The notes under the pieces are model-generated. The model worked only from the letters and a program-made list of their open reading frames with translations. It searched no databases and had not been told where the DNA came from. Positions 11,778 through 19,657 of a DNA stretch of 19,657 nt are shown here, piece after piece. Source of the stretch: JBPCMN01 sp013695115. Lineage in GTDB: Bacteria; Actinomycetota; Acidimicrobiia; IMCC26256; JACDBD01. Each line of letters opens with the position of its first letter. The first letter of the stretch is position 1. The stretch covers positions 1 through 19,657 of the forward strand of contig JBPCMN010000041.1 in assembly GCA_051002235.1 (NCBI GenBank), given 5' to 3'. The translations under genes and the position numbers were made by a program.

Positions 11778-14465
11778 TCAGGCCAGGCGGGGGTCGATCG
11801 AGTCGGGGTCGATGTCGTAGCGGCGGATGGCGTCGGCGACCACTTCCCCCTTGACGTCGCCCTGCAGCGCCAGCGAGTCGAGGACAGCGACCACGATGTG
11901 CGCCGCGTCCACCTCGAAGTGGCGGCGCAACGCCTCCCGGGTGTCGGAGTAGCCGTAGCCGTCGGTGCCGAGCGCCACGAACGGCCGGGGCAGGAACCGG
12001 GCGATCTGGTCGGGCACCGCTTTCATGAAGTCGGTGACCGCGACGATCGGCCCCTCGCTGGCGCCGAGCTGCTCGACCACGTACGGCACTCGGTCCTGCT
12101 CGGTCGGGTGCAACCGGTTCCAACGCTCGGTCGTCAAGGCCTCCTCCCGGAGCAACTTGTAGCTCGTCGCGCTCCACACGTCGGCGGCGACGTCGTGATC
12201 CTCAGCCAGCAGACGCTGCGCCTCCAACGCCGCGAGCATGGCGGTGCCGCTCCCGAGGATCTGGGCCCGATGGCTGCGCTCCTCGGGCGCCGGTCGGTAC
12301 GAGTACAGCCCGGCCACGATGCCGTCCTCCACGCCCTCGAGGAGCGCCGGCTGCGGGTAGTTCTCGTTGTACAGCGTCAGGTAGTAGAAGCAGTCCTCGG
12401 GCTCGGGCCCGTACATGCGCTGGATGCCGTCGCGCACCAGCACCGCCATCTCGTACGCGAACGCGGGGTCGTAGGCGCGGCAGTTCGGCACCGTCGACGC
12501 GAGCACGTGGCTGTGCCCGTCGCAGTGCTGAAGGCCCTCCCCCGTCAGGGTCGTGCGCCCCGCGGTCCCCCCGAGCAGGAAGCCGCGGCCGCGCTGGTCG
12601 CCGAAGCTCCAGATGAGGTCACCGATCCGCTGGAAGCCGAACATCGAGTAGAAGATGAAGAACGGGATCATCGGCTGACCCCACGTCGCGTACGACGTGC
12701 CCACCGCGGTCGTCGACGCCATCGACCCCGCCTCGGTGATGCCCTCCTCCAGGATGCGTCCGTCTCTCGCCTCCCGGTAGCTCAGGAGCAGGCCGGCGTC
12801 GACGGGCTCGTAGGTCTGACCGATCGGCGAATAGATCTTCACGTCGCGGAACAGCGCGTCGAGCCCGAAGGTGCGGGCCTCGTCGGGGATGATCGGCACC
12901 ACCCGCGGTCCGAGCTCGGGATCACCGAGCAGCTTGCGGATGAGCCGGGCAAACGCGGTCGTCGTCGACGCCTGCACCTTGTCGCCCGTGCCCGCCATGA
13001 AGTCGGCGAAGAGATCGGCCGGCGGCGTCGCCAGCGGCTGGGCGCGCACGACTCGTTTCGGCACCGACCCGTCGAGCGCCTGGCGCCTCGACATCATGTA
13101 CTCGTACTCGGGCGAGTCGATACCCGGGTGGTAGTACGGCGGAAGCGCGTCACCCTCGAGCACCGCGTCGGGGATGTCGAGGTAGAGCCGGTCGCGGAAG
13201 GTCTTGAGCTCCACCTCGGTCATCTTCTTGATCTGGTGGGTGGCGTTACGGGCCTCGAAGTCGGGGCCGAGCGTCCACCCCTTGATCGTCTTGGCCAGGA
13301 TGACCGTGGGGCTGCCCTCGTGCTCGACCGCGGACTTGTAGGCCGAGTACATCTTCCGGTAGTCGTGCCCGCCGCGGTTGAGCTTGCGCAAATCGTCGTC
13401 GGAGAGGTGCTCGACCATCTTCCGCAGGCGCGGGTCGGGACCGAAGAAGTGCTCGCGGATGTAGGCGCCGCTCTCGACCGCGTACTTCTGGAACTCGCCG
13501 TCGACGGTCGTGTTCATCTTGTTGAGCAGCACGCCGTCGACGTCGCGCATCAGGAGCTCGTCCCACTCCCGGCCCCAGATGACCTTGATGACGTTCCAGC
13601 CCGCGCCCCGGAAGATCGACTCGAACTCCTGGATGACCTTGTGGTTGCCCCGCACCGGCCCGTCGAGGCGTTGGAGGTTGCAGTTGATGACGAAGACGAG
13701 GTTGTCGAGCTGCTCGCGCGCCGCGATCGAGAGGCCCGCCATCGACTCGGGCTCGTCCATCTCGCCGTCGCCGAGGAACGACCAGACCGTCGCCTGCGAG
13801 GTGTCGGCGAGCTCGTGGTGCAGCAAGTAGCGGTTGAACCGGGCCTGCGCTACCGCGTTGAGCGGGCTCAGACCCATCGACACCGTCGGGAACTCCCAGA
13901 AGTCGGGGAGACGCCGCGGATGCGGGTACGACGGCAGGCCGCCCTCGACCTCGCGCCGGAAGTTGTCGAGGTCGGCCTCGGTCAGCCGACCCTCGAGGAA
14001 AGCCCGGGCGTAGATCCCGGGGGTGGCATGACCCTGCACGAAGATCTGGTCACCGAAGCCGCCGTCGTCCTTGCCCCGGAAGAAGTGGTTGAAGCCAACC
14101 TCGTAGAGCGCGGCCGCCGACGCGTACGTGGAGAGGTGGCCGCCGAGGCCGTCGAAGCGACGGTTGGCGCGCGCCACCATGACCACCGCGTTCCAGCGGA
14201 TGAACGCCCGGATGCGGCGCTCGAGGTACTCGTCGCCCGGGAACCAGGGCTCCTGCTCGGGCGGGATGGTGTTGATGTAGGGCGTCGACACCATCGACGG
14301 GACGCCCACGCCCTGCTCCCGGGCTCGTTCCATGAGCCGGGCGAGGATGTAGCGGGCTCGCACCTTGCCCCGGCCGTCGATGACCGAATCGAGTGAGTCG
14401 ACCCACTCCTGGGTCTCCTGTGGGTCGGTGTCGGGGAGCGAGTGGATGAAGCCGTCGACGAACAC
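11778..14465 (-). CDS. aceE: Pyruvate dehydrogenase E1 component, homodimeric type
   Basis: An 895-residue thiamine-diphosphate enzyme that decarboxylates pyruvate and passes the acetyl group to E2 lipoyl domains in the cytoplasmic pyruvate dehydrogenase complex. Seen: PDTDPQETQEWVDSLDSVID (11-30), VGVPSMVSTPYINTIPPEQE (53-72), the TPP-binding GDGEMDEPES (232-241) through NCNLQRLDGPVRGN (261-274), and the transketolase-like central and C-terminal domains (EGITEAGSMAS, FGFQRIGDLIWSFGDQRGRG, LTGEGLQHCDGHS). Length fits AceE (~885-930). Start is GTG 14463-14465; no Shine-Dalgarno is visible, so it may be leaderless or weakly initiated. E2 and E3 genes are not adjacent, as is usual in actinobacteria where aceE stands alone. 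Confidence 0.97.
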   Translation of the reverse strand: MFVDGFIHSLPDTDPQETQEWVDSLDSVIDGRGKVRARYILARLMERAREQGVGVPSMVSTPYINTIPPEQEPWFPGDEYLERRIRAFIRWNAVVMVARANRRFDGLGGHLSTYASAAALYEVGFNHFFRGKDDGGFGDQIFVQGHATPGIYARAFLEGRLTEADLDNFRREVEGGLPSYPHPRRLPDFWEFPTVSMGLSPLNAVAQARFNRYLLHHELADTSQATVWSFLGDGEMDEPESMAGLSIAAREQLDNLVFVINCNLQRLDGPVRGNHKVIQEFESIFRGAGWNVIKVIWGREWDELLMRDVDGVLLNKMNTTVDGEFQKYAVESGAYIREHFFGPDPRLRKMVEHLSDDDLRKLNRGGHDYRKMYSAYKSAVEHEGSPTVILAKTIKGWTLGPDFEARNATHQIKKMTEVELKTFRDRLYLDIPDAVLEGDALPPYYHPGIDSPEYEYMMSRRQALDGSVPKRVVRAQPLATPPADLFADFMAGTGDKVQASTTTAFARLIRKLLGDPELGPRVVPIIPDEARTFGLDALFRDVKIYSPIGQTYEPVDAGLLLSYREARDGRILEEGITEAGSMASTTAVGTSYATWGQPMIPFFIFYSMFGFQRIGDLIWSFGDQRGRGFLLGGTAGRTTLTGEGLQHCDGHSHVLASTVPNCRAYDPAFAYEMAVLVRDGIQRMYGPEPEDCFYYLTLYNENYPQPALLEGVEDGIVAGLYSYRPAPEERSHRAQILGSGTAMLAALEAQRLLAEDHDVAADVWSATSYKLLREEALTTERWNRLHPTEQDRVPYVVEQLGASEGPIVAVTDFMKAVPDQIARFLPRPFVALGTDGYGYSDTREALRRHFEVDAAHIVVAVLDSLALQGDVKGEVVADAIRRYDIDPDSIDPRLA

Positions 14466-14530
14466 CGCGCCAGGTTAGGCGGCATCGCCGATTGAGAGGC
14501 GCGGTGGTGGGGAACCATGCGGCATGGCCG

Positions 14531-15163
14531 ATGAGGGGACCGAGACCGTCCGAACGCGCTCGCGTGCCCGCGACGTCCCGCCCACGATCTCCACCACCCA
14601 GGAGCTCCCGCCGCAGCCCCCCGGGTTGGTGGGCGCGGCTCTGGGAGCGGCTGCGGACGTCACCGGTCACCCGGCCGGCGCTGATCATCGTCCCCGTCGC
14701 GGCCGTCCTCGTCGTCGGCGTCGTGGGCGGGCGAGGTGACAGCGGCTCCCCACCGTTCGTAGCCGAACCCGCACCTACGCCCGCGCCCGAACCCGAGGCG
14801 AGTGCCGACGTCATCGCGCAGTGGCAGACGAATGCGGAACCGGTGCTGGCGGAGGTGGAGGGCGACGTCGAGCGCGTGCTCGAGGCGGTTGTCGACGAAG
14901 AACCCGCGTTGGCGGTGCTGCAATGCCGGGAGTCGTCGGAGCGGGTCGCGGCGTGGTCGCCGGGGCTCGTCCCCGCGCCGGACGCCGAGCTCGATCGCGA
15001 GCTCCGGTCTGCCCTCGACCAGCTGAGTCGGGCGTTCGACGGGTGCTCGACGCCCAGCATCAAGGGGCTCAGGACGGCAGTCGCACAGCTCGAGATCGCG
15101 GGCGCACACCTCGGGCGTGCACAAGCGCGGGTGATCGAGCTGCGCGCCGACGGCGCCGGCTAG
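14531..15163 (+). CDS. Membrane-anchored protein of unknown function
   Basis: From ATG 14531 the frame gives 210 residues: an Arg/Pro-rich cytoplasmic start, a tryptophan-containing WWARLWERLR, one transmembrane segment PALIIVPVAAVLVVGVVGG (about 49-67), a proline-rich linker (PAPTPAPEPEA), and an external helical domain with acidic, leucine-rich repeats (EPVLAEVEGDVERVLEAVVD; LRSALDQLSRAFDGC) and two cysteines. The start is uncertain: upstream in the same frame only TTG/GTG codons occur, while the adjacent frame from ATG 14524 gives a more natural beginning (MADEGTETVRTRSRARDV, ISTTQELPPQPPG) that would join this frame at the C6 run 14617-14622. No family recognised. It is divergent from aceE. 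Confidence 0.62.
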   Translation: MRGPRPSERARVPATSRPRSPPPRSSRRSPPGWWARLWERLRTSPVTRPALIIVPVAAVLVVGVVGGRGDSGSPPFVAEPAPTPAPEPEASADVIAQWQTNAEPVLAEVEGDVERVLEAVVDEEPALAVLQCRESSERVAAWSPGLVPAPDAELDRELRSALDQLSRAFDGCSTPSIKGLRTAVAQLEIAGAHLGRAQARVIELRADGAG

Positions 15164-15164
15164 G

Positions 15165-15350
15165 TCATTCCCGTGGGCTGACCGTCACGGGGCCTCCGGC
15201 TCGTGGTACGGGATCGCCGACAGGTGAGGCGGCCGGCTTCGGCCAGACGGTGGCCTCCCGCGTGTGCGCCGCCGCGCCCGCGCGCGACTCGGAGGCGTCG
15301 GCTTCCGTGGAGGCGTCGGCTTCCGTGCTCGCAGAATCGTCGTCAGCCAT
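15165..15350 (-). CDS. Small Ala/Ser/Asp/Glu-rich protein with a tandem repeat
   Basis: ATG 15348-15350 to TGA 15165-15167 encodes 61 residues. The start is acidic, MADDDSAS, then two copies of TEADAS encoded by an exact 18-bp repeat, then AAAHTREATVWPKPAASPVG. The stop lies 1 nt from the stop of the convergent membrane-protein gene. Composition is natural for a disordered protein but low in complexity, and the ribosome site is weak (GATGAGGC). No family recognised. Confidence 0.45.
   Translation of the reverse strand: MADDDSASTEADASTEADASESRAGAAAHTREATVWPKPAASPVGDPVPRAGGPVTVSPRE
15291..15326 (+). repeat. Two exact 18-bp tandem units
   Basis: GGAGGCGTCGGCTTCCGT occurs at 15291-15308 and again at 15309-15326. 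On the minus strand it encodes TEADAS twice in the small protein above. Confidence 0.95.
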
Positions 15351-15387
15351 GCCTCATCGGCTCCCGATCTCGCGGTCCCGAATCGTG

Positions 15388-15459
15388 TGGGCGGTAGAGG
15401 ATTTGAACCTCTGACCCCTTCCGTGTCGAGGAAGTGCTCTCCCCCTGAGCTAACCGCCC
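15388..15459 (-). tRNA. tRNA-Val(GAC) with C33, CCA not encoded
   Basis: Minus-strand cloverleaf: acceptor GGGCGGT/ACCGCCC, D stem GCTC/GAGC, anticodon stem CTTCC/GGAAG with loop TCGACAC (anticodon GAC, valine GTC/GTT codons), T arm AGAGG-TTCAAAT-CCTCT, discriminator A. All stems pair fully. Two points differ from the other tRNA-Val here: position 33 is C instead of the near-universal U, and CCA is not encoded. Confidence 0.93.
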
Positions 15460-15469
15460 GGAGAGAGCG

Positions 15470-15475
15470 ATGGTA
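15470..15475 (-). promoter_or_regulatory. Possible -10 box of the tRNA-Val(GAC) promoter
   Basis: TACCAT on the minus strand, 10 nt before the tRNA 5' end. No clear -35. It also lies just past the end of the ABC permease gene, so read-through from it is possible. Confidence 0.33.
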
Positions 15476-15514
15476 GCAGCGGCCTCGCGGCGCCTTGCTG
15501 CTACTCGGCCGCGG

Positions 15515-18109
15515 CTACTCGGTTGCGATGGCCTCGAGCACGTCGAGGCGACCGGCGCGCCACGCCGGGAGGAGCGCGGCGACGAAACCGGCGACGACCG
15601 AGAGCGCGAGGAACAGCGCGACCTGCGCGCCCGGCACCGCGAACTCGGTGATGCCCTGGCGCTCGAGCGCGGCGGTGAACGCCCAGCCCCAGAAGACGCC
15701 CACGACCACGCCGAGGACACCGCCGATGACCGCGATGATCACGGCTTCCCCTCGGATCATCCCGCGCACCTGGCCCCGTGACATGCCGACCACCCGCAAG
15801 AGACCGAGCTCACGGGTCCGCTCGTACACCGAGAGGAACAGCGTGTTGATGATGCCGAGCACCGCGATCAGCTCCGAGAGCAGCAGGAGCGCGACCAGGA
15901 CGGCCACGAAGCGGTCGACCGCGTCCTCCTGCTGGGCTGCGAACGCGGCCCGGGTCTGCACGTTGATGTTGGGAAAAGCCTCACCGAGAGCCGCCTCGAT
16001 CTGCTCGCGGGCCGACCCGGTGCGCCCCTCGTCCGCCTTGACGAATACCAGCGAGTCCTGCTGCGGGCCTCCGAAGCTGGTCTCGAACGTCTGGCGGTCG
16101 AGGAGGAAGGTGGGGACGGGAAAGCCGCCGATGAAGTTCTGCTGCCGATAGACCCCTCCGACCTGCAGGGTCGCGGCGAGTTGGGGGAAGACCACCGTGA
16201 TGGAGTCACCCACCGCCACCCCGTAGTCCTCGGCCTCGCTTTCGTGCAAGAGGATCCGCCCCTGGGCGAGTGCGTCGATGCTCCCGGTGACGAGGTTGAG
16301 GTCGACGACGTCGCCCAGCGCGTCGGCGTCCGCCCCGACGACGAACTCGGTCACGCCGTCGACCTGAATCTGTTGCAGCCGGATGCCGCTCACCGCGTCG
16401 ACCGCCGGCAGGTCGCGCAACCCCTCGGCCACGTCGGGTGAGAACGGGACCAGCTGCTCGGCACTCAGGACGAAGTCGGCGCGTACGCCCCCGTCGATGG
16501 CGTCGCGCAGCGACGCCTTCGTGGAGGACGAGAAGATCGCGACCAGGCACACCAGGCTGAGCCCGACCACCAGCGCCGCCGCGGTCGCGGCGGTGCGGCG
16601 GGGGTTACGCATGGCGTTGCGGCGGGCGAGGACACCGGGCGCACCGAGGCCACGCGCGAGCGGCCAGCCGATGAAGCGCGCGAACGGCGCCGCGAACGTG
16701 GCCATCAGGATCACCGTCCCCAGGAAGACGCCCAGGGCACCGATCCCGACCAACAGCATGTGCTCCAGCACGCGGGGAGGATCGGTGACGACCCCGTACC
16801 CGAGCGTGGCCAGCGCGGTGAACATGATGAGCCCACCGGCGAGCGCCCGACGCCGCAACGGGATCGCGGTCGTGCGGGTGACATCGTGGATGGCCGCCAT
16901 CGGGGGCGTGCGGGCCGCCCGCAGCGCCGGAAAGATTGCGGAGCCGACGGTGACGAACAGGCCGACCGCGATCGCGGCCACGATCGTCCGACCGAGGAGG
17001 ACGGTCCCGGTCTCAGGGACATCGAACCCGAACCGCTCGACCACATCGAGCAGCGCCCCCGCGATCGCCAGCCCGGCGACGAGGCCGGCCGCCGACGCCA
17101 GCACGCCCACGAGCGCCGCCTCGGCCACGACCGAGGCCAGTACCTGGCTGCCGCTCGCCCCCATCGCCCGCAGGAGCCCGAGCTCACGGGTTCGTTGCGC
17201 GACCAGGATCGTGAACGTGTTGATGATGATGAACGCCCCGACGACCAGCCCGACCGCAGCGAAGCCGAGCAACGCATAGTTGAACAGCCCCACGAACCGC
17301 TGCACGGTGGCGCCGCTCTCCTCCGCCACCTCCTCCGCCGACGCGATGTCGTACCCCGGGCCCAGGTCGGACTCGAGCTCGGCCCGCAGCTCGTCGTCGC
17401 TGACCCCGGGCTCGGCGACGACGTTGACCGCGGTCACCGAGCCGGGAGACGCGAACACCCGCTGCGCCGTCGCCAGGTCGAACGCGGCGAACGTCAGCCC
17501 GCCGAGCTCGCAGGTGTCGCCGAAGCAGAACAGACCGACGATCTCGAAGTCCTCCGCCGGTCCCTGAAGCAGCACCCTCACCCGGTCGCCCACCTCGAAG
17601 CCGTGCTCGCGGGCCGTCCCCGCGTCCATGACCACCTCTCCCTCCGCGCCCGGAGGACGGCTCGCACCGTCGTCGACTAGCTGCAACGGCCCCCCGCCGT
17701 CCAACGACATCCACGACAGCCCCAGCGTGGGCAGGATCCCGTTCTGGATCGCCTTGCTCCCTTCTCCCCGCCGGACGAACTGCGCGTACCCGAAGACCAG
17801 ACCGGCGCCGGCATCGACTCCGTCCACGCTCCGGACGTCCTCGATCACGGTGTCGGGCACCCGGCTGCGTTGCGTCGTCCCGAGGAAGCCTCCGCCGAAC
17901 GAGGCGAAGTCGGAATCGGCTGACTGCGCCCGCACGACGAGGTCGATGCCGGCGAGCGTCTCGTCGAACACGACGCCGAAGGAGCCGCGCAGCGTGTCGG
18001 TGAGCACGTACGTGCCGCTGATGAAGGCGACCCCCAACATCACGGCCAACGCGGTGAGCGCGAGCCGCACCCGCCGGGCGAAGATGCCCCGGATCGTCGC
18101 CTTCCACAT
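15515..18109 (-). CDS. FtsX/MacB-type ABC transporter permease, double-module
   Basis: An 864-residue inner-membrane permease of the type VII (MacB-like) ABC family, which drives lipoprotein, lipid or drug movement on the outer side of the membrane. Layout: TM1 RLALTALAVMLGVAFISGTY (15-34), a periplasmic MacB-PCD domain (~35-270, with C196/C201 as FCFGDTC), a first FtsX trio starting LLGFAAVGLVVGAFIIINTF (280-299) with QRTRELGLLRAMGAS, linking TM segments, a second periplasmic domain, and a last FtsX trio (ERTRELGLLRVVGMSRGQ) ending PAWRAGRLDVLEAIATE. Two RTRELGLLR coupling-helix motifs mark internal duplication. Start ATG 18109 has no obvious Shine-Dalgarno. The partner ATPase would usually be next to it but is not in this window; the upstream gene is divergent. 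Substrate unknown. Confidence 0.92.
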   Translation of the reverse strand: MWKATIRGIFARRVRLALTALAVMLGVAFISGTYVLTDTLRGSFGVVFDETLAGIDLVVRAQSADSDFASFGGGFLGTTQRSRVPDTVIEDVRSVDGVDAGAGLVFGYAQFVRRGEGSKAIQNGILPTLGLSWMSLDGGGPLQLVDDGASRPPGAEGEVVMDAGTAREHGFEVGDRVRVLLQGPAEDFEIVGLFCFGDTCELGGLTFAAFDLATAQRVFASPGSVTAVNVVAEPGVSDDELRAELESDLGPGYDIASAEEVAEESGATVQRFVGLFNYALLGFAAVGLVVGAFIIINTFTILVAQRTRELGLLRAMGASGSQVLASVVAEAALVGVLASAAGLVAGLAIAGALLDVVERFGFDVPETGTVLLGRTIVAAIAVGLFVTVGSAIFPALRAARTPPMAAIHDVTRTTAIPLRRRALAGGLIMFTALATLGYGVVTDPPRVLEHMLLVGIGALGVFLGTVILMATFAAPFARFIGWPLARGLGAPGVLARRNAMRNPRRTAATAAALVVGLSLVCLVAIFSSSTKASLRDAIDGGVRADFVLSAEQLVPFSPDVAEGLRDLPAVDAVSGIRLQQIQVDGVTEFVVGADADALGDVVDLNLVTGSIDALAQGRILLHESEAEDYGVAVGDSITVVFPQLAATLQVGGVYRQQNFIGGFPVPTFLLDRQTFETSFGGPQQDSLVFVKADEGRTGSAREQIEAALGEAFPNINVQTRAAFAAQQEDAVDRFVAVLVALLLLSELIAVLGIINTLFLSVYERTRELGLLRVVGMSRGQVRGMIRGEAVIIAVIGGVLGVVVGVFWGWAFTAALERQGITEFAVPGAQVALFLALSVVAGFVAALLPAWRAGRLDVLEAIATE

Positions 18110-18175
18110 GGGCGCCCATCATGGTCGACCGCCCGCACGCGGCTGGGGCAGCTCCCGAGGAACCGACGCCGTACG

Positions 18176-18973
18176 ATGCGGCGCGTGGGGCTCCTCGACG
18201 GTCAACGGGCGGTGGTGACCGGCGGAGGCTCGGGCATCGGACGCGCGACCTGTCGGCGCATGGCCTCCGAAGGCGCACGCGTCGCCGTCGTCGACCTCGA
18301 CGGTGACGCCGCCGACGCCGTGGCCGCCGAGATCGACGGAGTCGGCTATGGCGTCGACGTGACCGACTACGACGCGCTCGAGGGCGCTATCGCCGACGCC
18401 GCGACCGAGCTCGGTGGGCTCAGCGCGCTCTTCAACAATGCCGGCGGCAGCAACCTCAGCCGCATCCATGAGTTCGCGCTCGACGAGTGGGACCGCATCG
18501 TGAGGCTCAACCTGACCGGCGTGTTCCACGGCATCAAGGCGACGGCACCGCTGCTTCTCGAAGGGGGCGGTGGGAGCATCGTGAGCACCGCGTCGATCAG
18601 CGGGACTCGCCCGGCGGCAGGCGAGGCGCCGTACTCGGCGGCCAAGGCCGCGGTCGCGGCGCTCAGCGTGAGCGCCGCGCTCGAGTACGCGCCGACCGTC
18701 CGGGTGAACGCGGTATCGCCCGGCATGATCCACACCGGGATGACCGACGTGCTCCTCGCCATGGACGGGTTGCCGGAGCACATGAAAGCCAAGACCCCGC
18801 TGGCCCGGGTCGGTGTCCCCGAGGACATCGCCGACGTCGTGGTCTTCCTGTGCTCCGACCTGGCTCGCTTCGTCACCGGCCAGAACCTCGTGGTGGACGG
18901 GGGCATGACCCTCCACGGCTCGGGGGTCGACGGCCTGCTCCAGCGCTTTGAGCCACTGATGCGGGACTCCTGA
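18176..18973 (+). CDS. Classical SDR-family NAD(P)-dependent oxidoreductase
   Basis: A 265-residue short-chain dehydrogenase that oxidises or reduces an alcohol/ketone with NAD(P). Seen: TGGGSGIG (15-22), D40 after the second strand (VAVVDLDG, favouring NAD over NADP), NNAG (87-90), N112, catalytic S140, Y153 and K157 in PYSAAKAAV, and SPGMI then a C-terminal VTGQNLVVDGGM. Start: ATG 18176, although GTG 18185 (which puts GLLDGQRAVVTG at the front) is equally close to family norms; no strong ribosome site. It is followed by DUF1330 after 8 nt and a sulfatase after that, so all three are one operon, divergent from the permease. Substrate not readable from sequence. Confidence 0.93.
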   Translation: MRRVGLLDGQRAVVTGGGSGIGRATCRRMASEGARVAVVDLDGDAADAVAAEIDGVGYGVDVTDYDALEGAIADAATELGGLSALFNNAGGSNLSRIHEFALDEWDRIVRLNLTGVFHGIKATAPLLLEGGGGSIVSTASISGTRPAAGEAPYSAAKAAVAALSVSAALEYAPTVRVNAVSPGMIHTGMTDVLLAMDGLPEHMKAKTPLARVGVPEDIADVVVFLCSDLARFVTGQNLVVDGGMTLHGSGVDGLLQRFEPLMRDS

Positions 18974-18981
18974 CGTCCCCG

Positions 18982-19386
18982 ATGACCCGGATCACGCCCA
19001 ACCGCGAGCAGTTCGAGCAGCTCTCCCAGGCACCCGACGAGGGGCCGGTAGTGATGCTCAACCTGCTCAAGTTCAAGGCGAAAGCGTCCGACGGCAGCGG
19101 GTCGGGCGCGGCGGCGTACGGCCGCTACGGCAACGCCGCGGTCGAGATGATCGAGGCGCAAGGCGGAAAGGTCCTGTGGGCTGGCCGGGGCCGGCAGATC
19201 CTCATCGGCGACCCCGCCGAGGACTGGGACCAGGTACTGCTGGTCGAGTATCCGAGCCGGAAGGCGTTCATCGAGATGGTGACCACACCCGAGTACGACG
19301 AGGCCCACAAGCACCGCGAGAGCGGCCTCGAGCGCACGGTTGTCGTCGCCTGCTCCCCCGTCGTCGACCGGATCGGAGCCCGCTGA
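18982..19386 (+). CDS. DUF1330 family protein (dimeric alpha-beta barrel)
   Basis: A 134-residue protein. GPVVMLNLLKFK (21-32), a central AYGRYGNAAVEMIEAQGGKV helix, then WDQVLLVEYPSRKAFIEMVT and PEYDEAHKHRESGLERTVVV are the DUF1330 pattern: a ferredoxin-like barrel with a strand VMLNLLKF opening and a helix around S-R-K-A-F. The biochemical role of DUF1330 is not established. It begins 8 nt after the SDR stop, and its TGA overlaps the sulfatase ATG by one base (TGATG), so the three genes are co-translated. Length is usual for the longer members. Confidence 0.88.
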   Translation: MTRITPNREQFEQLSQAPDEGPVVMLNLLKFKAKASDGSGSGAAAYGRYGNAAVEMIEAQGGKVLWAGRGRQILIGDPAEDWDQVLLVEYPSRKAFIEMVTTPEYDEAHKHRESGLERTVVVACSPVVDRIGAR

Positions 19387-19657
19387 TGGGCCGCAAGATC
19401 CTCTTCATCACCACCGACCAGCAGCGGTACGACGCGCTGGGCTGCAACGGGGGCGAGATCGCCCGTACGCCGGTGGTCGACGCGCTGGTGGCGTCGGGCA
19501 TCAACTACCGGCGGGCGTACAACCAGAACACAGTGTGCATGCCGGCGCGCTCCACCATGCTGACGGGTCAGTACGTGCGCACCCACGGGGTGTTCGCCAA
19601 CGGCGTACCCCTCCCGGTCGACGCCCCCAGCGTCGCCGCCCATCTGGCAAAGGAGGG
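19386..19657 (+). CDS. Sulfatase, N-terminal part, cut by window edge
   Basis: ATG 19386 starts a frame of 90 codons running off the right edge. MGRKILFITTDQQRYDALGC carries the metal-binding D11 and Q12, and TVCMPARSTMLTGQYVRTHG holds the C-x-P-A-R signature with C51, the residue converted to formylglycine in type I sulfatases. These enzymes hydrolyse sulfate (sometimes phosphonate or phosphate) esters. There is no signal peptide at the start, so this one is likely cytoplasmic. A formylglycine-generating enzyme is needed and not in view. Coupled to DUF1330 by TGATG. Substrate unknown; the SDR partner may act on the desulfated alcohol (inference). Confidence 0.92.
   Translation, partial: MGRKILFITTDQQRYDALGCNGGEIARTPVVDALVASGINYRRAYNQNTVCMPARSTMLTGQYVRTHGVFANGVPLPVDAPSVAAHLAKE

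Noticed and set aside
11898..14396. An 832-codon plus-strand open frame
   Set aside because: It lies exactly antisense to aceE, which has every E1 motif. Its product is a His/Arg/Val-rich mirror typical of GC-rich complements.
16383..17680. Two long plus-strand frames
   Set aside because: Both lie within the ABC permease gene on the other strand and have no recognisable features.
1..19657. CRISPR arrays, rRNA, transposase genes
   Set aside because: No regularly spaced repeats, no rRNA-like segments and no DDE transposase motifs were seen on either strand.

Overview
The window is high-GC DNA with GTG/TTG starts, FtsX-type permeases, a homodimer-type pyruvate dehydrogenase E1 and actinobacterial-style small proteins. 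It looks like an actinomycete chromosome (Actinomycetota, possibly an Acidimicrobiia-like lineage). The lineage call is inference; no rRNA or marker gene is present to fix it.

Layout. Positions 1-987 (minus strand) hold the end of a glycan gene pair: a partial FkbM-type methyltransferase and a 5'-truncated glycosyltransferase tail that overlaps it by ATGA. From about 990 to 10570 the DNA is accessory in character. It holds short genes, frame-broken genes, a 263-bp direct repeat and unrelated cargo, and it ends at a regulator plus tyrosine integrase pair whose stop and start codons abut, 26 bp from the 3' end of a tRNA-Val(CAC). This is the usual anatomy of a tRNA-integrated element. No second copy of the tRNA end was found by eye, so the left boundary is unresolved. 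Recognisable cargo: a frame-broken BglII-like restriction endonuclease remnant; an overlapping chain of very small genes behind a strong ribosome site; two divergent ADP-ribosyltransferase-like genes that share a perfect inverted repeat; an intact GT4 glycosyltransferase; a run of 50-60 residue proteins; and a DUF1918-histone-H1-tail fusion.

From 10570 onward the DNA is ordinary backbone with long intact genes: tRNA-Val(CAC), a nitroreductase, a small acidic protein, a nested hairpin terminator, aceE on the opposite strand, a membrane-anchored protein of unknown function, tRNA-Val(GAC) with an unusual C33, a large FtsX-type ABC permease, and a plus-strand operon of SDR oxidoreductase, DUF1330 protein and sulfatase (cut by the window edge).

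How the parts fit. The restriction remnant, ART-like genes and small-gene chain look like a decaying phage or defence-type cargo region next to an integrase. The glycosyltransferase pieces suggest the same locus exchanges surface-glycan genes. At least five frame disruptions fall between 995 and 4009, one more between 5868 and 6084, while the long genes from 9398 on are clean apart from one possible N-terminal slip. That argues for local decay rather than generally poor sequence, though errors cannot be excluded from the text alone.
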